DNA from: Panicum virgatum
Taxonomy: Eukaryota; Streptophyta; Magnoliopsida; Poales; Poaceae
Reading direction: 5' to 3'
NCBI RefSeq assembly: GCF_016808335.1
Contig: NC_053143.1
Location: 3,443,398 to 3,507,397, forward strand
DNA: 64,000 bases
Shown here: piece by piece, positions 20,824-32,946 of the stretch
How positions within the stretch are numbered: position 1 is the first letter of the stretch
Layout of the letters: every line of letters begins with the position of its first letter
Translations under genes and position numbers: made by a program
The notes under the pieces: model-generated
What the model saw: the letters and a program-made list of their open reading frames with translations, nothing else
Databases searched by the model: none
What the model was told of the DNA's origin: nothing

Positions 20824-21550
20824 TGTTGACACAGAATCGCGCCAACACACTCGAATGCGCTAGAACGCACAACGATAGTCAAAACGATCAACACAGCCAA
20901 AACCCTGGGCGGACCGGTTTGAACGGTTTCGCCGACCGGTCTGACCGGTGCAAGCAGGGAGCTCGCGAATACCTAGAACAGCGAGCTCGGGAGGGACCCC
21001 GTCGAAGCTCGTCAACGTAGGGTTGCTCTGAGGTCGGTAGACCACTCAGAATGTCTTGAAACGCCGTCGAGACGAAGGAAGAAAGCAATCTAGGGTTGGA
21101 AAAGGCTAGGGTTTGAGAGATAAAAAGTAATGCGGTTTTTGTATTGATTCGATTGGGAATACCCTCAATCAGTCGTGGCCCTTCACACACATATATATAT
21201 GGTGGGGAGGTCTATACCCGTTAGGAGTCGGAACCCTATCAAATCCTGTGTCAAAATACAACTCCTAACTCAGACTGGGCGTTTCGGACCGGTCTGACCG
21301 CCCTGGACCGGTCTGACCGGTTAGACCGGGGTGCAGGTCTTCCGGGAGGCATAACTCCCTCATCCGAACTCCGAATTGGACGTTCTATATATGCATTTCG
21401 ATTGTCTCAACGAGATCTACGCAATGTTGTAGTCCAATTTGCAATTTGACAAACTTGTCTAGACCGGTCTGACCGGTTCATATGAGAGGTCTGACCGGTC
21501 TGTCCAGATTGCCCAGAAAACCTTAGTCGTGCCAATTTTGGGTGTCAACA
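20824..21550 (-). repeat. 3' LTR of the Tat element (copy 1)
   Basis: 727 bp, TGTTGACAC ... GTGTCAACA. It carries several copies of gaccggtctgaccggt. Copy 2 (54708-55451, 744 bp) has one extra 19-bp ggaccggtctgaccgccct unit. Confidence 0.8.
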
Positions 21551-22544
21551 TATGCCCCCTGTTTTTTAGTAAAGCTTGCGTACTAAGAAACATATCTCCA
21601 AGCCCAAAAATGCACTTGAACAACGAGAAGCACCTACGCACCAATCATGTCTTGCTTTGAAGGACGATATCATATATCTGTCATGTCATCTTGTATAAGT
21701 GAGACAAGCCTGAATATATACAACCTCGGCTGTGAATTATGTCCTTTAAAGGAACTGCTTCGGTCTATTTAGTCAAATAATTTGTAGCAACTAACATGAA
21801 GCAATGCCTCTTCGAAAAATGGGGGATTAATTTGAACAAGGAAATCCAATCCTCAACCTCGGAACGACCATGATTTGATAATAGGATGTATCATCACAGC
21901 GGGCACCAATAGTAAATCACCAAACCGCTGATACTCTTCACACCCTTTTATACTTCTTGAAACAATCAAAGTTCATGGTATACTAATACAAACCGGCTCT
22001 ATCAAACAACCACTTCATCCCGGGAGCCGATTGATGTGTACCACAAACGTCTTCATGAACTTTCTTCATGGCAACTCTGGCCTGATCCGAGCTCAAATAT
22101 TTAAGAAATAAATCTTTGACTATTCAACGATAGAGCTTATCATTGACTAAAATGTTTTCGAGTGTCATCCGCCGAATATCCCTTTTTGCATCACGACCAG
22201 GATCTTTAGATAGGAGATCATATGAACCCTCCAGTCCTGATCTTCAACTTTAGTGATGAATCACCTTTCATAGCCGAATTGGTATTTCCAGTAATCTGGG
22301 CGGTCAGACCGGTTGCATCGACCGGTCGGACCGGTTCGTCCAGAACCTGCAACTTGGCCTTTGCTTGCATCAGCTTTCGAATATGAAAATATTTCTTCAT
22401 AATTGATTAGCCAGATGCTTGCTTAGCTAGAGGAATGGCCTATCCATTCTCTTCCCTTGGTATATATCTTATAACAAATTCATCAAAGGAAGAAATAACA
22501 TTGAGGCACTTGTCAAGATATGCATTTAAATATCCATTGTATCA

Positions 22545-22730
22545 TTAGCATACCTTGAAAACTTGTTGCACCACCAAAAGTGAATCACCAAAGGCTTTAA
22601 CATGTTTCACGCCCATAAATTGCAGAAATTCCAAGCCAAATAAGACCGCTTCATACTCAACTTGTTTATTTGTGCAATCCTCTTTTGATCGGTTTGAGAA
22701 CTCAAAAATACCACCACTTGGAGAAATCAA
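22545..22730 (-). pseudogene. Archaeal-type RNase H fragment of the Tat element (copy 1)
   Basis: About 60 residues with an acidic EYEAVLFGLEF helix and FGDSLLVVQQV strand. No catalytic integrity can be judged from so short a piece. Confidence 0.7.
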
Positions 22731-22811
22731 GACAACACCAATTCCTTGATCATCATCACAAACCGATCTATCGAAATATAATTTCCATGGTGTGCAAGTA
22801 ACATAGCCGAC

Positions 22812-23440
22812 TTACAAATCATGCTTATCATTAATCCGATGCTCAACAATGAAATCCGGTACAATTTGGCCTCTCATAGATTTCAAGGATTCACAAGCCA
22901 AATCATATTCAATTAAAGCATAAGCCCACTCGCCGATTCTATCATTTAAAATCATCTTTTGTAACATGCGCTTGAGCACATCGGTTTGACATACTACTAT
23001 GCAAGTACTAGATAGTAGATAATGCCTCAATTTGGTACAAGCATAATAGAGAGACAAACATAACTTCTCAGTAAAAGTATACCTTGTCTCCGCATCAATA
23101 AGTCGTCGGCTTATATAAGTGATGACATACTCCTTGTCTTCGGTTCTTGAGTCAAAACAGCCCCAACGACATTATCTTCAACAGCCACATAAAGCCTGAA
23201 AGGAACCCCTCTCCTAGGTGCCTTGAGCACAGGTGTTGAAGACAAATAAACCTTGAACTTTTCAAAAGCCTCTTGCTGTTCTTCCCCCCAAGTAAATTCG
23301 GTTTCATTCTTTAACCGAAGGATAGGAGTAAAAGCATCGATCTTACCAGACAAGTTAGATATAAATCTTCTCAAGAAATTCACCTTGCCCAAGAACTTCT
23401 TCAAGTCTTTCTCACAGGTAGGAGCCTCAACATGCTTCAT
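22812..23440 (-). pseudogene. RT thumb / RNase H fragment of the Tat element (copy 1)
   Basis: Two minus-strand frames (23440-23111 and 23057-22812) hold the typical KFLGKVNFLRRFI, LYVAVEDNVVGAVL and LSLYYACTKLRHYL-like segments, split by a frameshift. The YxDD palm motif is not present anywhere upstream. Confidence 0.75.
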
Positions 23441-24406
23441 TACTAACAGTTTGCCAATTTTCTAGCTCGAATTGAAAAATTTATAATTCGGCTTTTATCT
23501 ACTGATGTTACAATTTTCAACCAGCTCAAGACAAATACATAATCAAAGTCTTGAGAGCCCCTTGCAAACTGATCTGTTGCATAGAAACTTCATGAGGTAA
23601 ATTATCATTTGCCAATATTTTACCCCCCGAGCACTTAAATGTCGTTGAGCTCCATATCGTTGTGTTTTTGGTGTAGTCTCATGTTCCACTAGCTCCTCAT
23701 TGCCTTGTACCGAGAATGCTAGCGGTGTTTCTCCATCGCAAAGAGCCGAAACAGGCAATTCCAATTCGGCTTTCTGTTCTGCTGCAACCTCAACCGATCT
23801 GACCGGTTGCTCCGGGCGGTCAGACCGGTCGCTTGTACCGGTCAGACCGGTCGCCTGAGGCGGTTCGACCAATCATGCTGGCTGGTCAACTCCTTTGACT
23901 CTCCATACCTTTCCCTGAGGGACCATAGGTCTGTAGTTGTTGAATTGTTTATCCCTCAGCCTCTTGAACTCTTGGTCCTTCTTCTCCTGAGCACGTAGGC
24001 GCTGCAACTTTCGTCTTTGAGTACGAGTCAACCCTGGAGGACACCACCTTGGTTGAAAGTACTTTGATATTGAATTACTGCTGCTGTCCTCATGATCATT
24101 ATCCATGATCGGCCTCTGGATAGGAGGATTGACCGATTTACCAAAAACCATCGGTCTTGTACCCGCATCATTGACAACCACTTTGATATTGCCGATATGC
24201 AGAACATCATTGGCTTTAGTTTTCTCTGGATCAATAGTGGGTTGTACCTCTTCTTTCTTCTCCTTGACACGGTAAACCTGTCTCGGAGAATGAGCTTTGC
24301 CCGGCCTCTAATGAGGCCGATCTGACCGGTCAGTGGCGACCGGTCTGACCGGTGCAGGCTGCCGCCTCTGACCTGATTGGTTGGATCTCAATCAGTCATG
24401 CACTGG

Positions 24407-25387
24407 TCATGCAACCTTGCCGAACATAGGCCTTCTGTGATCCTCCTCCTTGTGGTGAGATGGTGGGTATAGCATCGGATAACAATATATCCAAATTCCT
24501 TCATGCCCCCATGTAGGATAAGAAAAACCCGATGCCGGTGACACCGACAGTGTAGTAGCGTACACCTTCTGAGGAGGGAATAATGTAGTGCTATCATCCC
24601 TACATTTGCTGGATTCTCCCCTAGGAGAAGAACGCTTGCCTTGGCGTGAAGGTGAACTTGGTTCTTTTTTTAGTGGCCGATCTTTTGGAACGGCCTTTGT
24701 GTACTTGTGCAGTAGCTGAGCGAAGGTGAGCTTCTGCTTTGTAGAACTCCCATGCACCTTCGACTTATTAACCTTCCGAGTACCTCCTTCCGGGCGCTTA
24801 GGCTTGAAAGTTCTGGGCCGACCTTTTGTCTGACCGGTCGTGCCTGAGTTGCAGGCCGACTCGTCTTTTGAGAGCAACTTTCTTGCCTCCCGGGTCTTGA
24901 AGCTTTTACAGTGATCTTCAGTGACTCCTTTCCATCAGGAGTCTTCTCCATCGTCACTTCCCTAGCCTGAATCTTGTCATTGATATTTTTCGGCCTTGGC
25001 TCACCAATGATAATATTTTTCCATTTTTCTCCTTCGGCTTGTTCCGGCCGAATGAGTACCTTGACATTATCCAAATCAACCGTATAGACAGGGAATGATG
25101 CATTGTCATCTTTTACCTCATGCATTACCAATCGTCCTTCATTAACGGCCGATTGGATTTTTCGACGAAAGATATTGCAATCATTAGTTGCATGAGAAAA
25201 AGTATTATGCCACTTTCAATATGCATGCCGCTTCAGCTCCTCAAGCGGCGGTATGACATGAGACAAGTTGATGTTTCCGCTTCTAAACAATTCATCAAAT
25301 ATACGATCACACTTAGAAATATCAAAAGTGAAACGGGCTTGTTCTTGCTGATTCTTTGGAATCGGCTTAAGCGATGAACGAGAACAT
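24407..25387 (-). pseudogene. Gag-like region of the Tat element (copy 1)
   Basis: Frames 25410-25216, 25131-24670 and 24877-24407 overlap and shift. A Cys-to-stop change (TGC to TGA) interrupts the KWHN...DCNIFRRKIQ zinc-knuckle-like segment near 25218. The 5' portion is missing. Confidence 0.6.
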
Positions 25388-27685
25388 TGTGACACCCTAG
25401 GTGTCTGCACAGTAGAACTGTATTTATTTTATGCATCATGTGCTTAAATTGTGTGAGCAAGGGTCTTATTTTAAAAATATAAGGTTAATTGTGTAAATAT
25501 GATTTGATGCAAGGTCCTTTCTATAATTTAATTTGAATAGGGTGTGCAAATGTTGCTTTTGTGGAGGGTTTATTTGTAAAATTCAGTGCAATCATTACAT
25601 GGCAGAAAATTTTACATTTCAGTCTAAATTTAAGGTGGATTTGCTTTGGAAAAGACAAAAGTCCATTAAATTCAAAATCCTTGCCATGTTTTCAAAATAA
25701 CTCTTTAACCTTTGATCAAATCAATTTTTGCACAACAGCAAAGTTGTAGATCTAGAAAAGTTGAACAACTTTCATGTTGGTCACGTTTTAATTTGAGCCC
25801 TAGTTTAGGAGTTATTTTTTTTTTACAATAGGATCCCTGAATTTTTCAGAAATTACAGACAAGTCCAGCAGTCATCTCCCACCTCTCTCCCTCTCAGCTT
25901 CGCTTGCTGCCGGCGCAGTGTAGCGCCGCCAGCCGCCGAGGAGGGCTGCAGGCCACCTCGTACTGCTCCACCGCCACACGCGGCACCCCCGAGACCTCCT
26001 GGCCCCACTCCACCCAGCGCTGGATCCCTCCTCCCCTTGCCACGCCGCCCAGTCGAGCTCCGTGGCCGCCACCTCGCCACCGCTGTGGCGAGCTCGAGAA
26101 AGAGCCCGGCTTCCCCATCTCTCGCACGCCTCAGCACTAGGAGAATCCCCGCAACCTATTCCCCTCACTACCTCGCCAGTTCCCCGCCCCAAACCCCAGA
26201 ACGCCGCCGTCGTCCACCGAAACGCCGGCGAGCTCAAGCTCATTGTCGACCCGCCATTCCAGACCTCCTCCGCCCACGCAGACCCCGCCATCAGCTCCAC
26301 CTCGCTCTCGCGCAGCTCCCCGACCTCTCCTCGTCGCCTATCCTCCACCAGAACCCCCTCGCCGCCGATCCCGTACGCCGACCGCTGCTGCTCGCCGTCG
26401 ACGAACCTCCTCCGGCCGCCTCCTCCTCGACCCAAACCCATCAGCAGGTAGCGCTTGGCGCCCTATGGCTCCCCAGCCCCTCCACCCTCGCCGCCGATGA
26501 CCAGAGCCGCCGGAATCAGCCGGTCAAACTCCTCTCTCTGCTCTGACTCCGGCCAAGGGCCTATTTGCAAGCATCTTTTTCTTTCTAGGGGCCTGTCTGC
26601 AAGATTTCAATTCCTTCTCTTTTGTTTCTAGGCTGAATTTTGAAAATACCTAGAAATTCGTAGAAAAATTAGAAAAATACAAATCTAAATGTTTTGAAAT
26701 CCTTGTTACAAGGCCTACAAGTTTTGTTACACACATATCTTCAGTTTTGGCATGCATATTAATCCAAGAAAAAGAATATAATAATTAGGCTTTAATTATT
26801 CTAGGAGTTGTACTCAATAACTTCATGTGATTTTTGGCTAGAATGTATTTTGTAGTGTTACTAGTGCCTGGTAAAAATATGAAACCTTTTTGACATCATT
26901 AACTAGGTCAAAGTTTCAAGATTCCTAGATCTACTAGTTTTACTAATGTATTTGTGCTGGTAGAAATATTACAGTTCTTAGGGTGAAACTTTTTCCATGC
27001 ATGTATGCCACTAAAACATTGCTGTTTCACAATTTTGAGAAATTTTAGATCTGTTTAACTATATCTTTGATTTAATGCTTGTCAAGTAGGCTTTAATTAT
27101 AGTAAATAGTTTCCTTGATTAGGAAAATCTGAGAATTTTTGTAGAACTCTATTTTGGACATATGTTCATGTCTGTAAATATATAGGAACCACAAATGTTA
27201 TACAACTTTTTGTACTAATTAGTTTTTCCATATGTGGTTTAAAATTGTCAAAATTATTACTTCTGTTTTATGCCTAGATAAATTCTGAAAAATTTATAGG
27301 ACGTTCATAAACATTTGAAGCCTGTTCTAAGAAATTTTGAGCTTCATAAGTTTTATAGTTTGTTATGTAGAATTTAATCTTGTTCTAAGTGATGTTTGAG
27401 TAAATATTTTATTCTGAATAATTGGCTGCATGAAATGGTATGACATTTACAGGATAGATTGCACTCTGTACTTCCTGTTTGAAGTAATTTTTTTGAATTT
27501 AAATGCTATTTGTGTGCTGAGTTATTTATTTCTTAGCAAACCATGGTTTATTTGCTATATGAGCTAACTAAAACTTACTTTGTGAAGATAATCAAGTTGT
27601 CTTGTGAGGTTAATCATGTTATTTTGTATAGTAAGACATGTTAAATAACTACTCTATAAATGATTGCCCATATACTAAGTTTTGA

Positions 27686-27928
27686 TTGCTATTTGTTAGA
27701 CTGCAACTTTATCGCAAAGTGTGTATGTTTGTAATGCCGTTTCTTGCATCACATATAGATACAACTGTTCTAGTGGGCGGAACTTACGAGCTGATCCAGG
27801 AGTCCGAAGGAGCTGATCATGAAGCCCAGCTGACCGCCATTACGCTGACTAAAGACCCGGACCAAAGTCCGAAAGAGCCCAAGGCTGATCTAGCTAGTGA
27901 CTACCGCGAAGGCAAGCCCCGGACATAA
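27686..27928 (+). other. Short open frame within the Tekay LTR
   Basis: Its C-terminal half (from GGTYELIQE to GKPRT stop) is acidic and hydrophilic, unlike the AT-rich surroundings, and remains open in copy 2 (61587-61829) with two residue changes. It may be a spliced LTR exon. No known domain. Confidence 0.3.
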
Positions 27929-28877
27929 ACCCAGTATTTCAAAATTATGTACTATATATACTACTTACTTGTGCATTTATAGTTCTTAGGATTTGAATTG
28001 AAAACCCTAGGTGCATGATCCTAGGAACCTATGTACTGAACACTAGATTTGAGTTCGAGTAATTGCTATGCTTATAGGACCGGTAAAAGTCGAGTGATTG
28101 CCTGTCACTCGCGAGCTTAATAGGAGTTGCTTGTTTACTTTATGCAATCACTATAAGGACGTCGGATGGGGTCATGTTCGATATCATGACCTTGGGTGAG
28201 ACCCCGTCTATGTTGATGAATTCTGCTAAGGTCGCGGTGTGTGGTAGCGGTGGTTAAGTGTTTGAACGTACTAGCCACATGCCGTAAATATGGTACGCGG
28301 TAAGCCTAGTAGCTGATCGGACCGGTGAGTGGATATACCTTCACTCTCTCTTAGAGATAGGTTTTTATTTACGTTTATGTTGCGCAACACCACGGGTGCA
28401 GGGAGGAAATTGTTGCCCTGTAGTCCGGGAGAGTGACCCTATCCACAAGCCGGAATGAAAGGTCAACGGTTGTTTGGGAACGACCCGATGGTGTTCCAAA
28501 TGTGTGAGTTAGGTTTACCTTGCAAGGTTGGAAATCCGATTCGAATCATCCGTCTCTCGCGGATATTGAGACTACTTGATCCCTTTGCCACACAGAGTAA
28601 TAAGAGTAATATTATTATGATCAATCTTGATGTTTGACTAAAGTTCTATCATGGTTGATTAGAAGTAGTTGCTTACATAGATTGGTTAATCAACTAGAAT
28701 GTTGAAAGCTAAAATGAGAAATTAAGGACCTACTCTTTATTGCTTTTCAGCAAAAGGAAAACTAGAGCCTTACAGAACCCTGCATAGTCTTGATAAGTGG
28801 ACTAAGTATATCCGTTGACGGTTAAGTCTTGCTGAGTATTAGTATACTCAGCCTTGCTGTTGAATCCTGTTTCAGGT

Positions 28878-28985
28878 ATGGGTTTTGAGGACCAGATCGC
28901 TAGTCTGACTTGGCCCTGCTCTTTGCCTCCTGGCTGGTCCGTTGAGTGGGATCCGTCTCCGGCCGGCAATGACCCCGACGAGTGA
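28878..28985 (+). other. 35-codon frame after a splice-acceptor-like site in the Tekay LTR
   Basis: ATG directly follows ttcaggt; the peptide starts MGFEDQIASLTW and ends with an acidic NDPDE. It is identical in sequence in copy 2 (62808-62915). Function unknown. Confidence 0.35.
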
Positions 28986-29352
28986 TACCTTGCTTGGGCT
29001 AGCTTGGTATACTTTTACGACGTGTTGTAGCCATCGTGTTTTCTTTCCGCTGCTTAACTCTGAACTTTAAACTTATGTTTTGTATAATGTTTTACTGAGT
29101 TTGTATTTGTAATAATACTTTGAACTTGTTGTAATAACTGCTATGCCTGTGTTGTAAAATATATGGTTGTGATATCTTTGGACTCGCCTTCGTGAGGGGT
29201 ATCCTTGTTCGATCCGAGATCCGGTGGTTGTATCGGGACGTTACCTGACAGACCAAGAATTGTTCCGTTTAAAGTGTGTTTGAGTCGGTGTTGCCTTTAT
29301 GGTGATGGCCAGCGCACTTGAGCCGGGATAATTCAGGTGGTTTTGCCACAGC

Positions 29353-29364
29353 TGTTATCAGAGC
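29353..29364 (+). other. Primer-binding site of the Tekay element (mutated, copy 1)
   Basis: tgttatcagagc, one base off the initiator tRNA-Met consensus TGGTATCAGAGC. Copy 2 keeps the consensus at 63283-63294. Confidence 0.75.
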
Positions 29365-29643
29365 TGCAAGTGTACACCAGAGGTGTTGGAACCTTAAAAT
29401 TTGATTTCAGTATAAAATTGGACCAACAAAGTATTTATAAAACTACGTTGGTTTCGTTAAGCATTGTGCTTAGAATGTAAAGCCCTAGGGAAATTTATGG
29501 GAGTTACTAGGTGGCTATCTACTTATGGTTTATTTATATCTGACTTCCGGCACTTTACATTCTGTCAAACCTTACTTTTGTGCACAATCAACCTTTTAAA
29601 TTCTGTAATGACGCACCTACGCTAAGGTAAGAAGGTAAGGATC

Positions 29644-29899
29644 CTCAGTCAGCTGAGGGAGTCTGACCTTCCCGTCGGTGATGCGAGCCGAACGCTGCCC
29701 TCAAGCAGTGGCTTACTTGAGGTGCTACCAATATACCAACTATTAGTTGACTATATTGGGAGTAAAGTATACTCAGTCAGCTGAGGGAGTCTGACCTTCC
29801 CATCGGCGATGCGAACCGAACGCTGCGCTCAAGCAGTGGCCTACTTGAGCTACTGCCAATATACTGACCATCGGTCGATTATATTGGGAGTAAAAGTAC
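29644..29899 (+). repeat. 128-bp tandem repeat in the Tekay leader (copy 1)
   Basis: Units begin ctcagtcagctgaggg at 29644 and 29772, with scattered differences. Copy 2 has units at 63574 and 63702. Confidence 0.8.
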
Positions 29900-30630
29900 C
29901 CCGTGAATACGTTGCCTCGGTAGCGTATGAGCACTGTCCATGCAGTGTTGGACGCATGGATGCCGCTTCTATAGTGAGCAGTAATGTATGGGAACGCTTT
30001 CATAGGTGCTGGCATGAAAGGTTCAATGCATATATATGTTCTGTCAATCTTCTGGAGGTACGCTAACCGCGATTCAATAAGTTAAGAACGGTTAGAATTT
30101 ATCGATTAGATATTATAGGCAGAGACGTATCTATGTTATGCCATCGTACTAACCGCGTAAGCCCAACAATAGTTGGCAATTGTTTATCTTGTGAGGGCGA
30201 ATAGATCGAGCATGCATAGTTTGATGATGTTTGATTTGATTCCTAAGATTTGAATTTGTTACATGAGTCTTTTTAAGGAATTTCTAGCATGGATCATCAT
30301 GTATGTCTTAGTATGGTTAAATAGTAAGTTGAGTTGAAACTTCATATTAGGAGCATGTTTGTTGAAACACTTAGACTTTCTTGGATGTAAAAGATGGATT
30401 TGAGTCATACTTTCACCTTTAGCCCCATCTTGATGACATAATGATCTTTTCATTCCATAGAATCTCAAATGATGAACCAGTACCAATTATGGTTTGTTCA
30501 CTTCCTAAGTCTTGTGAAATCATATAATCTTTTGAATCAGAATCACATTTTTCCGCAGTCTTCTTAAAAGCTTTATTTGAGAAGCCTTGAGATAATTATA
30601 TAACTCACATTTGAATCTTTTTGGATTCAG

Positions 30631-32742
30631 ATGGCGGACCTTTCGAGTATCTTCTGGGATGATGATGGATATGCTCATACTAATTGCCTGTACTGGGAGG
30701 GCTTTCCGAGGATTTTGTGGGATACGCTTCGTATTTTCCACTACCCAGAACCACCCCGGTACAAGGGTCGACAGTTTTCTGAGGATGGAGTTCAGAAGTG
30801 CAGTGCCACTATGACCATTCCTCAGCATCCTACTTTGACTTGGCCGCCTATTGAGATTGAGGTGGTTGGATATCGCCTTGTGGACGCTTTTAAGACAGCA
30901 GCTCTCAAAGCTATTACCACCTTCTGTGAGCACCATCCGAATGAAGTGGCCGCTTATCCTATTGGCTTATTTCCGGCAGTCAATGCTGGCAACGCAGAGT
31001 GGCTTTTCAAGACCACCCACTTTGGTCATTTAGTTGGAGATGTGGCTGATGAGACTATCCATGCGGTGATTAGGTATATGAATGCACAGTACCACTATCA
31101 GGCTCTTCAGCAGAGGCATATGGATCAGGTGATGGACTTGGCCTAGATTTTTCAGCGAGGTCTTAGCCTGAGAGACACTCAGATTCAGGGGCTTAATGAG
31201 GCTATTGCTGGGAGAGATAACGCCATTGCCCAGTACGAGCTTCAGGTTCTAGAGCATGGTGCTGAAATAGTGCAGCGCAACACGGTGATCGCTTTTCTTC
31301 AGGAGTAGGTTCACGAGCTCCAAATGGAGCTGGGTGATGCTATGGACCATATTGGTATGCTCCATGAGCAGCCAATACCCCCAGTTGTTCCAGCCGAGCC
31401 TGCAGCAGCAGAAGAAGACCCAGAGGAGATTGAGGGAGTCTCAGAGATAGATTTCGAACACGCGCCTGTCGTGGTGTTCATCGACGATATTTTGATTTAC
31501 TCCAAGAATGAAGAAGATCATGCTCAGCATTTACGTATCGTTCTTCAGCGATTACGAGATCATCACCTTTATGCCAAATTCTCCAAGTGTGAATTTTGGC
31601 TGGATAGTGTGAAATTTTTAGTCCATACTATCTCCAGTGAAGGTATATCGGTTGATCCAACTAAAGTACAAGAAGTAATGGATTGGGAATCTCCTACTTC
31701 AGTCCATCAGATTCACAGTTTTCTCGGTTTAGCTGGATACTATCGTCGATTCATTCCTAATTTCTTCAGAATAGCCAAACCTATGACGGAGTTATTAAAG
31801 AAACGAGTGAAATTTATTTGGGATGATAAATGTGAAGAAGCCATTCAAACTCTCAAAGTGCGACTGACTACTGCTCCAGTGCTAGCTACACCGGACAGTA
31901 CCAAACCTTTTGATGTCTATTGTGATGCTTCTGGTACGGGACTTGGTTGTGTACTTATGCAAGACAACCGAGTGATCGCTTATGCATCAAGAGCTCTCCG
32001 GAATCATGAGAAGAACTATCAAACACATGATCTGGAGTTAGCAGCTGTCATTCATGCTCTTAAGCTTTGGAGACATCATCTTATGGGAATTCATTGTAAT
32101 ATTTACACTGACCATAAGAGCCTCAAATATATTTTCACCCAAGCTGATCTCAACATGAGACAGAGACGCTGGCTAGAATTGATAAAGGACAATGATCTAG
32201 AAGTGCACTATCATCCAGGGAAGGCTAATGTGGTTGCGGATGCACTCAGCCACAAATCACAATGCCATTGTCTATCTGGAGAGCCATTCAACAAAACTCT
32301 ATGCCAGGAAATGATGAAATTAAACCTAGAAATGGTATCTCAAGGAAGTCTGAACCATATAGCTGTTGAGCCTACACTTCATGATAGCATCATCATGGCA
32401 CAATTACATGATGAAGGTATCAAAATCATCAAGGAAAAGCTATCCCAGGGAAAATCAAAGTACAAATATTTCTGTGTGGATCATAAAGGAGTTTTGTGGT
32501 TTGAATTTCGTCTTGTGGTACCCAAGAATCACCAGCTTAGAAAACAAATCCTTGATGAGGCACATCTATTGAAGTTTTCTATTCATCCCGGTAGTACCAA
32601 GATGTACCAGGATCTTAAACAGAATTTCTGGTGGACTCGAATGAAAAGAGAGATCGCCAAATATGTTTCTGAGTGTGATGTCTATCAAAGAGTTAAGGCT
32701 AGTCACTTGAAAGTAGCTGGTATTCTCCAACCTTTACATTAA
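30631..32742 (+). pseudogene. Gag-like ORF fused to RT/RNase H/integrase fragment of the Tekay element
   Basis: One reading frame of 704 codons broken only by two TAG stops (31144-31146 and at about 31306). The first part (from MADLSSIFWDD) has no recognised domain; a coiled-coil-like stretch lies between the stops. At about residue 284 the frame runs into the second half of the RT palm ([12 protein letters not shown]), then the RT thumb ([15 protein letters not shown]), RNase H ([26 protein letters not shown]) and the integrase zinc-binding domain, where the second Cys of the final pair is Tyr (ECDVYQ). Protease, RT fingers and integrase core are missing. Non-functional. Confidence 0.8.
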
Positions 32743-32946
32743 CTAGACTTTGTATACTACATTCATATGTGGCAGTCCTACTATTTTTTGGGTTTCGCTT
32801 TCACTTCGTAAACTCACAAAATATAATTAAGATATTCATTCATTGCTAATCTTACTTACTTCCCTAGAAAAATCAATAATTAATGTAACCCAATCCATCA
32901 AATATACCTATTAATGCAAAAAAAATCAATTTCTAAGGAAAAATTA
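32743..32946. other. AT-rich spacer at the junction of the two copies
   Basis: Follows the truncated Tekay element and precedes the Helitron. It has no recognisable LTR or gene. It is the only sequence in view that could hold the duplication breakpoint. Confidence 0.5.

Larger units (their letters stand above)
20824..25387 (-). mobile_element. Truncated Tat-lineage Ty3 retrotransposon (copy 1)
   Basis: In minus-strand order: a gag zinc-knuckle-like region (25387 to about 24400), a basic linker (24181-23873), an RT thumb/RNase H segment (23440-23111, with FLGKVNFLRRFI and VEDNVVGAVLTQE), the RNase H continuation (23057-22812), an archaeal-type second RNase H (22730-22545, YEAVLFGLEF and AFGDSLLVVQQV), a degraded integrase zinc-binding region (about 22205-21990, KKVHEDVCGTHQ), then a polypurine tract (acagggggcata) and the 3' LTR. 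The second RNase H is diagnostic of Tat. The RT palm and integrase core are missing and stops are frequent. Its 5' end is cut by the Tekay LTR at 25388. Confidence 0.8.
25388..29350 (+). repeat. 5' LTR of a Tekay/Del-type chromovirus (copy 1)
   Basis: 3963 bp, starting TGTGACACC and ending TTGCCACA, followed at once by a primer-binding site. The great length is typical of grass Tekay/Del LTRs. Inside, a GC-rich stretch (25860-26550) is followed by a long AT-rich part and two short frames near 27760-27928 and 28878-28985. Pro/Arg-rich open frames at 25853-26546 are compositional. A 31-bp tandem duplication at about 62618-62679 lengthens the copy-2 LTR. Confidence 0.75.
1..30070 (+). repeat. 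Large direct tandem duplication, copy 1
   Basis: This segment is repeated in the same orientation from about 32962 onward. Matching landmarks are the Helitron end, RING-H2 exon 2, the RING-like cluster, the PPR pseudogene, the Mutator-like element, the Tat LTR and the Tekay LTR, all in the same order. The offset is 32960 at the left and 33930 at the right, the change being due to copy-specific insertions and deletions. Homology is visible from base 2 to base 30070, where copy 2 runs out of window, so the true ends of the unit are unknown. Divergence by eye is about 1 percent in most blocks. A collapsed or false haplotype duplication in the assembly is an alternative that sequence alone cannot exclude. 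Confidence 0.93.
29351..30630 (+). other. Untranslated leader of the Tekay element
   Basis: No coding domain. It includes a 128-bp direct tandem repeat and then AT-rich sequence. Homology to copy 2 is visible until 30070 only because the window ends. Confidence 0.55.

Noticed and set aside
20900..24850. Repeated accggtctgaccggt as a CRISPR-like or satellite array
   Set aside because: Spacing is irregular, there are no uniform spacers, and the genome is eukaryotic.
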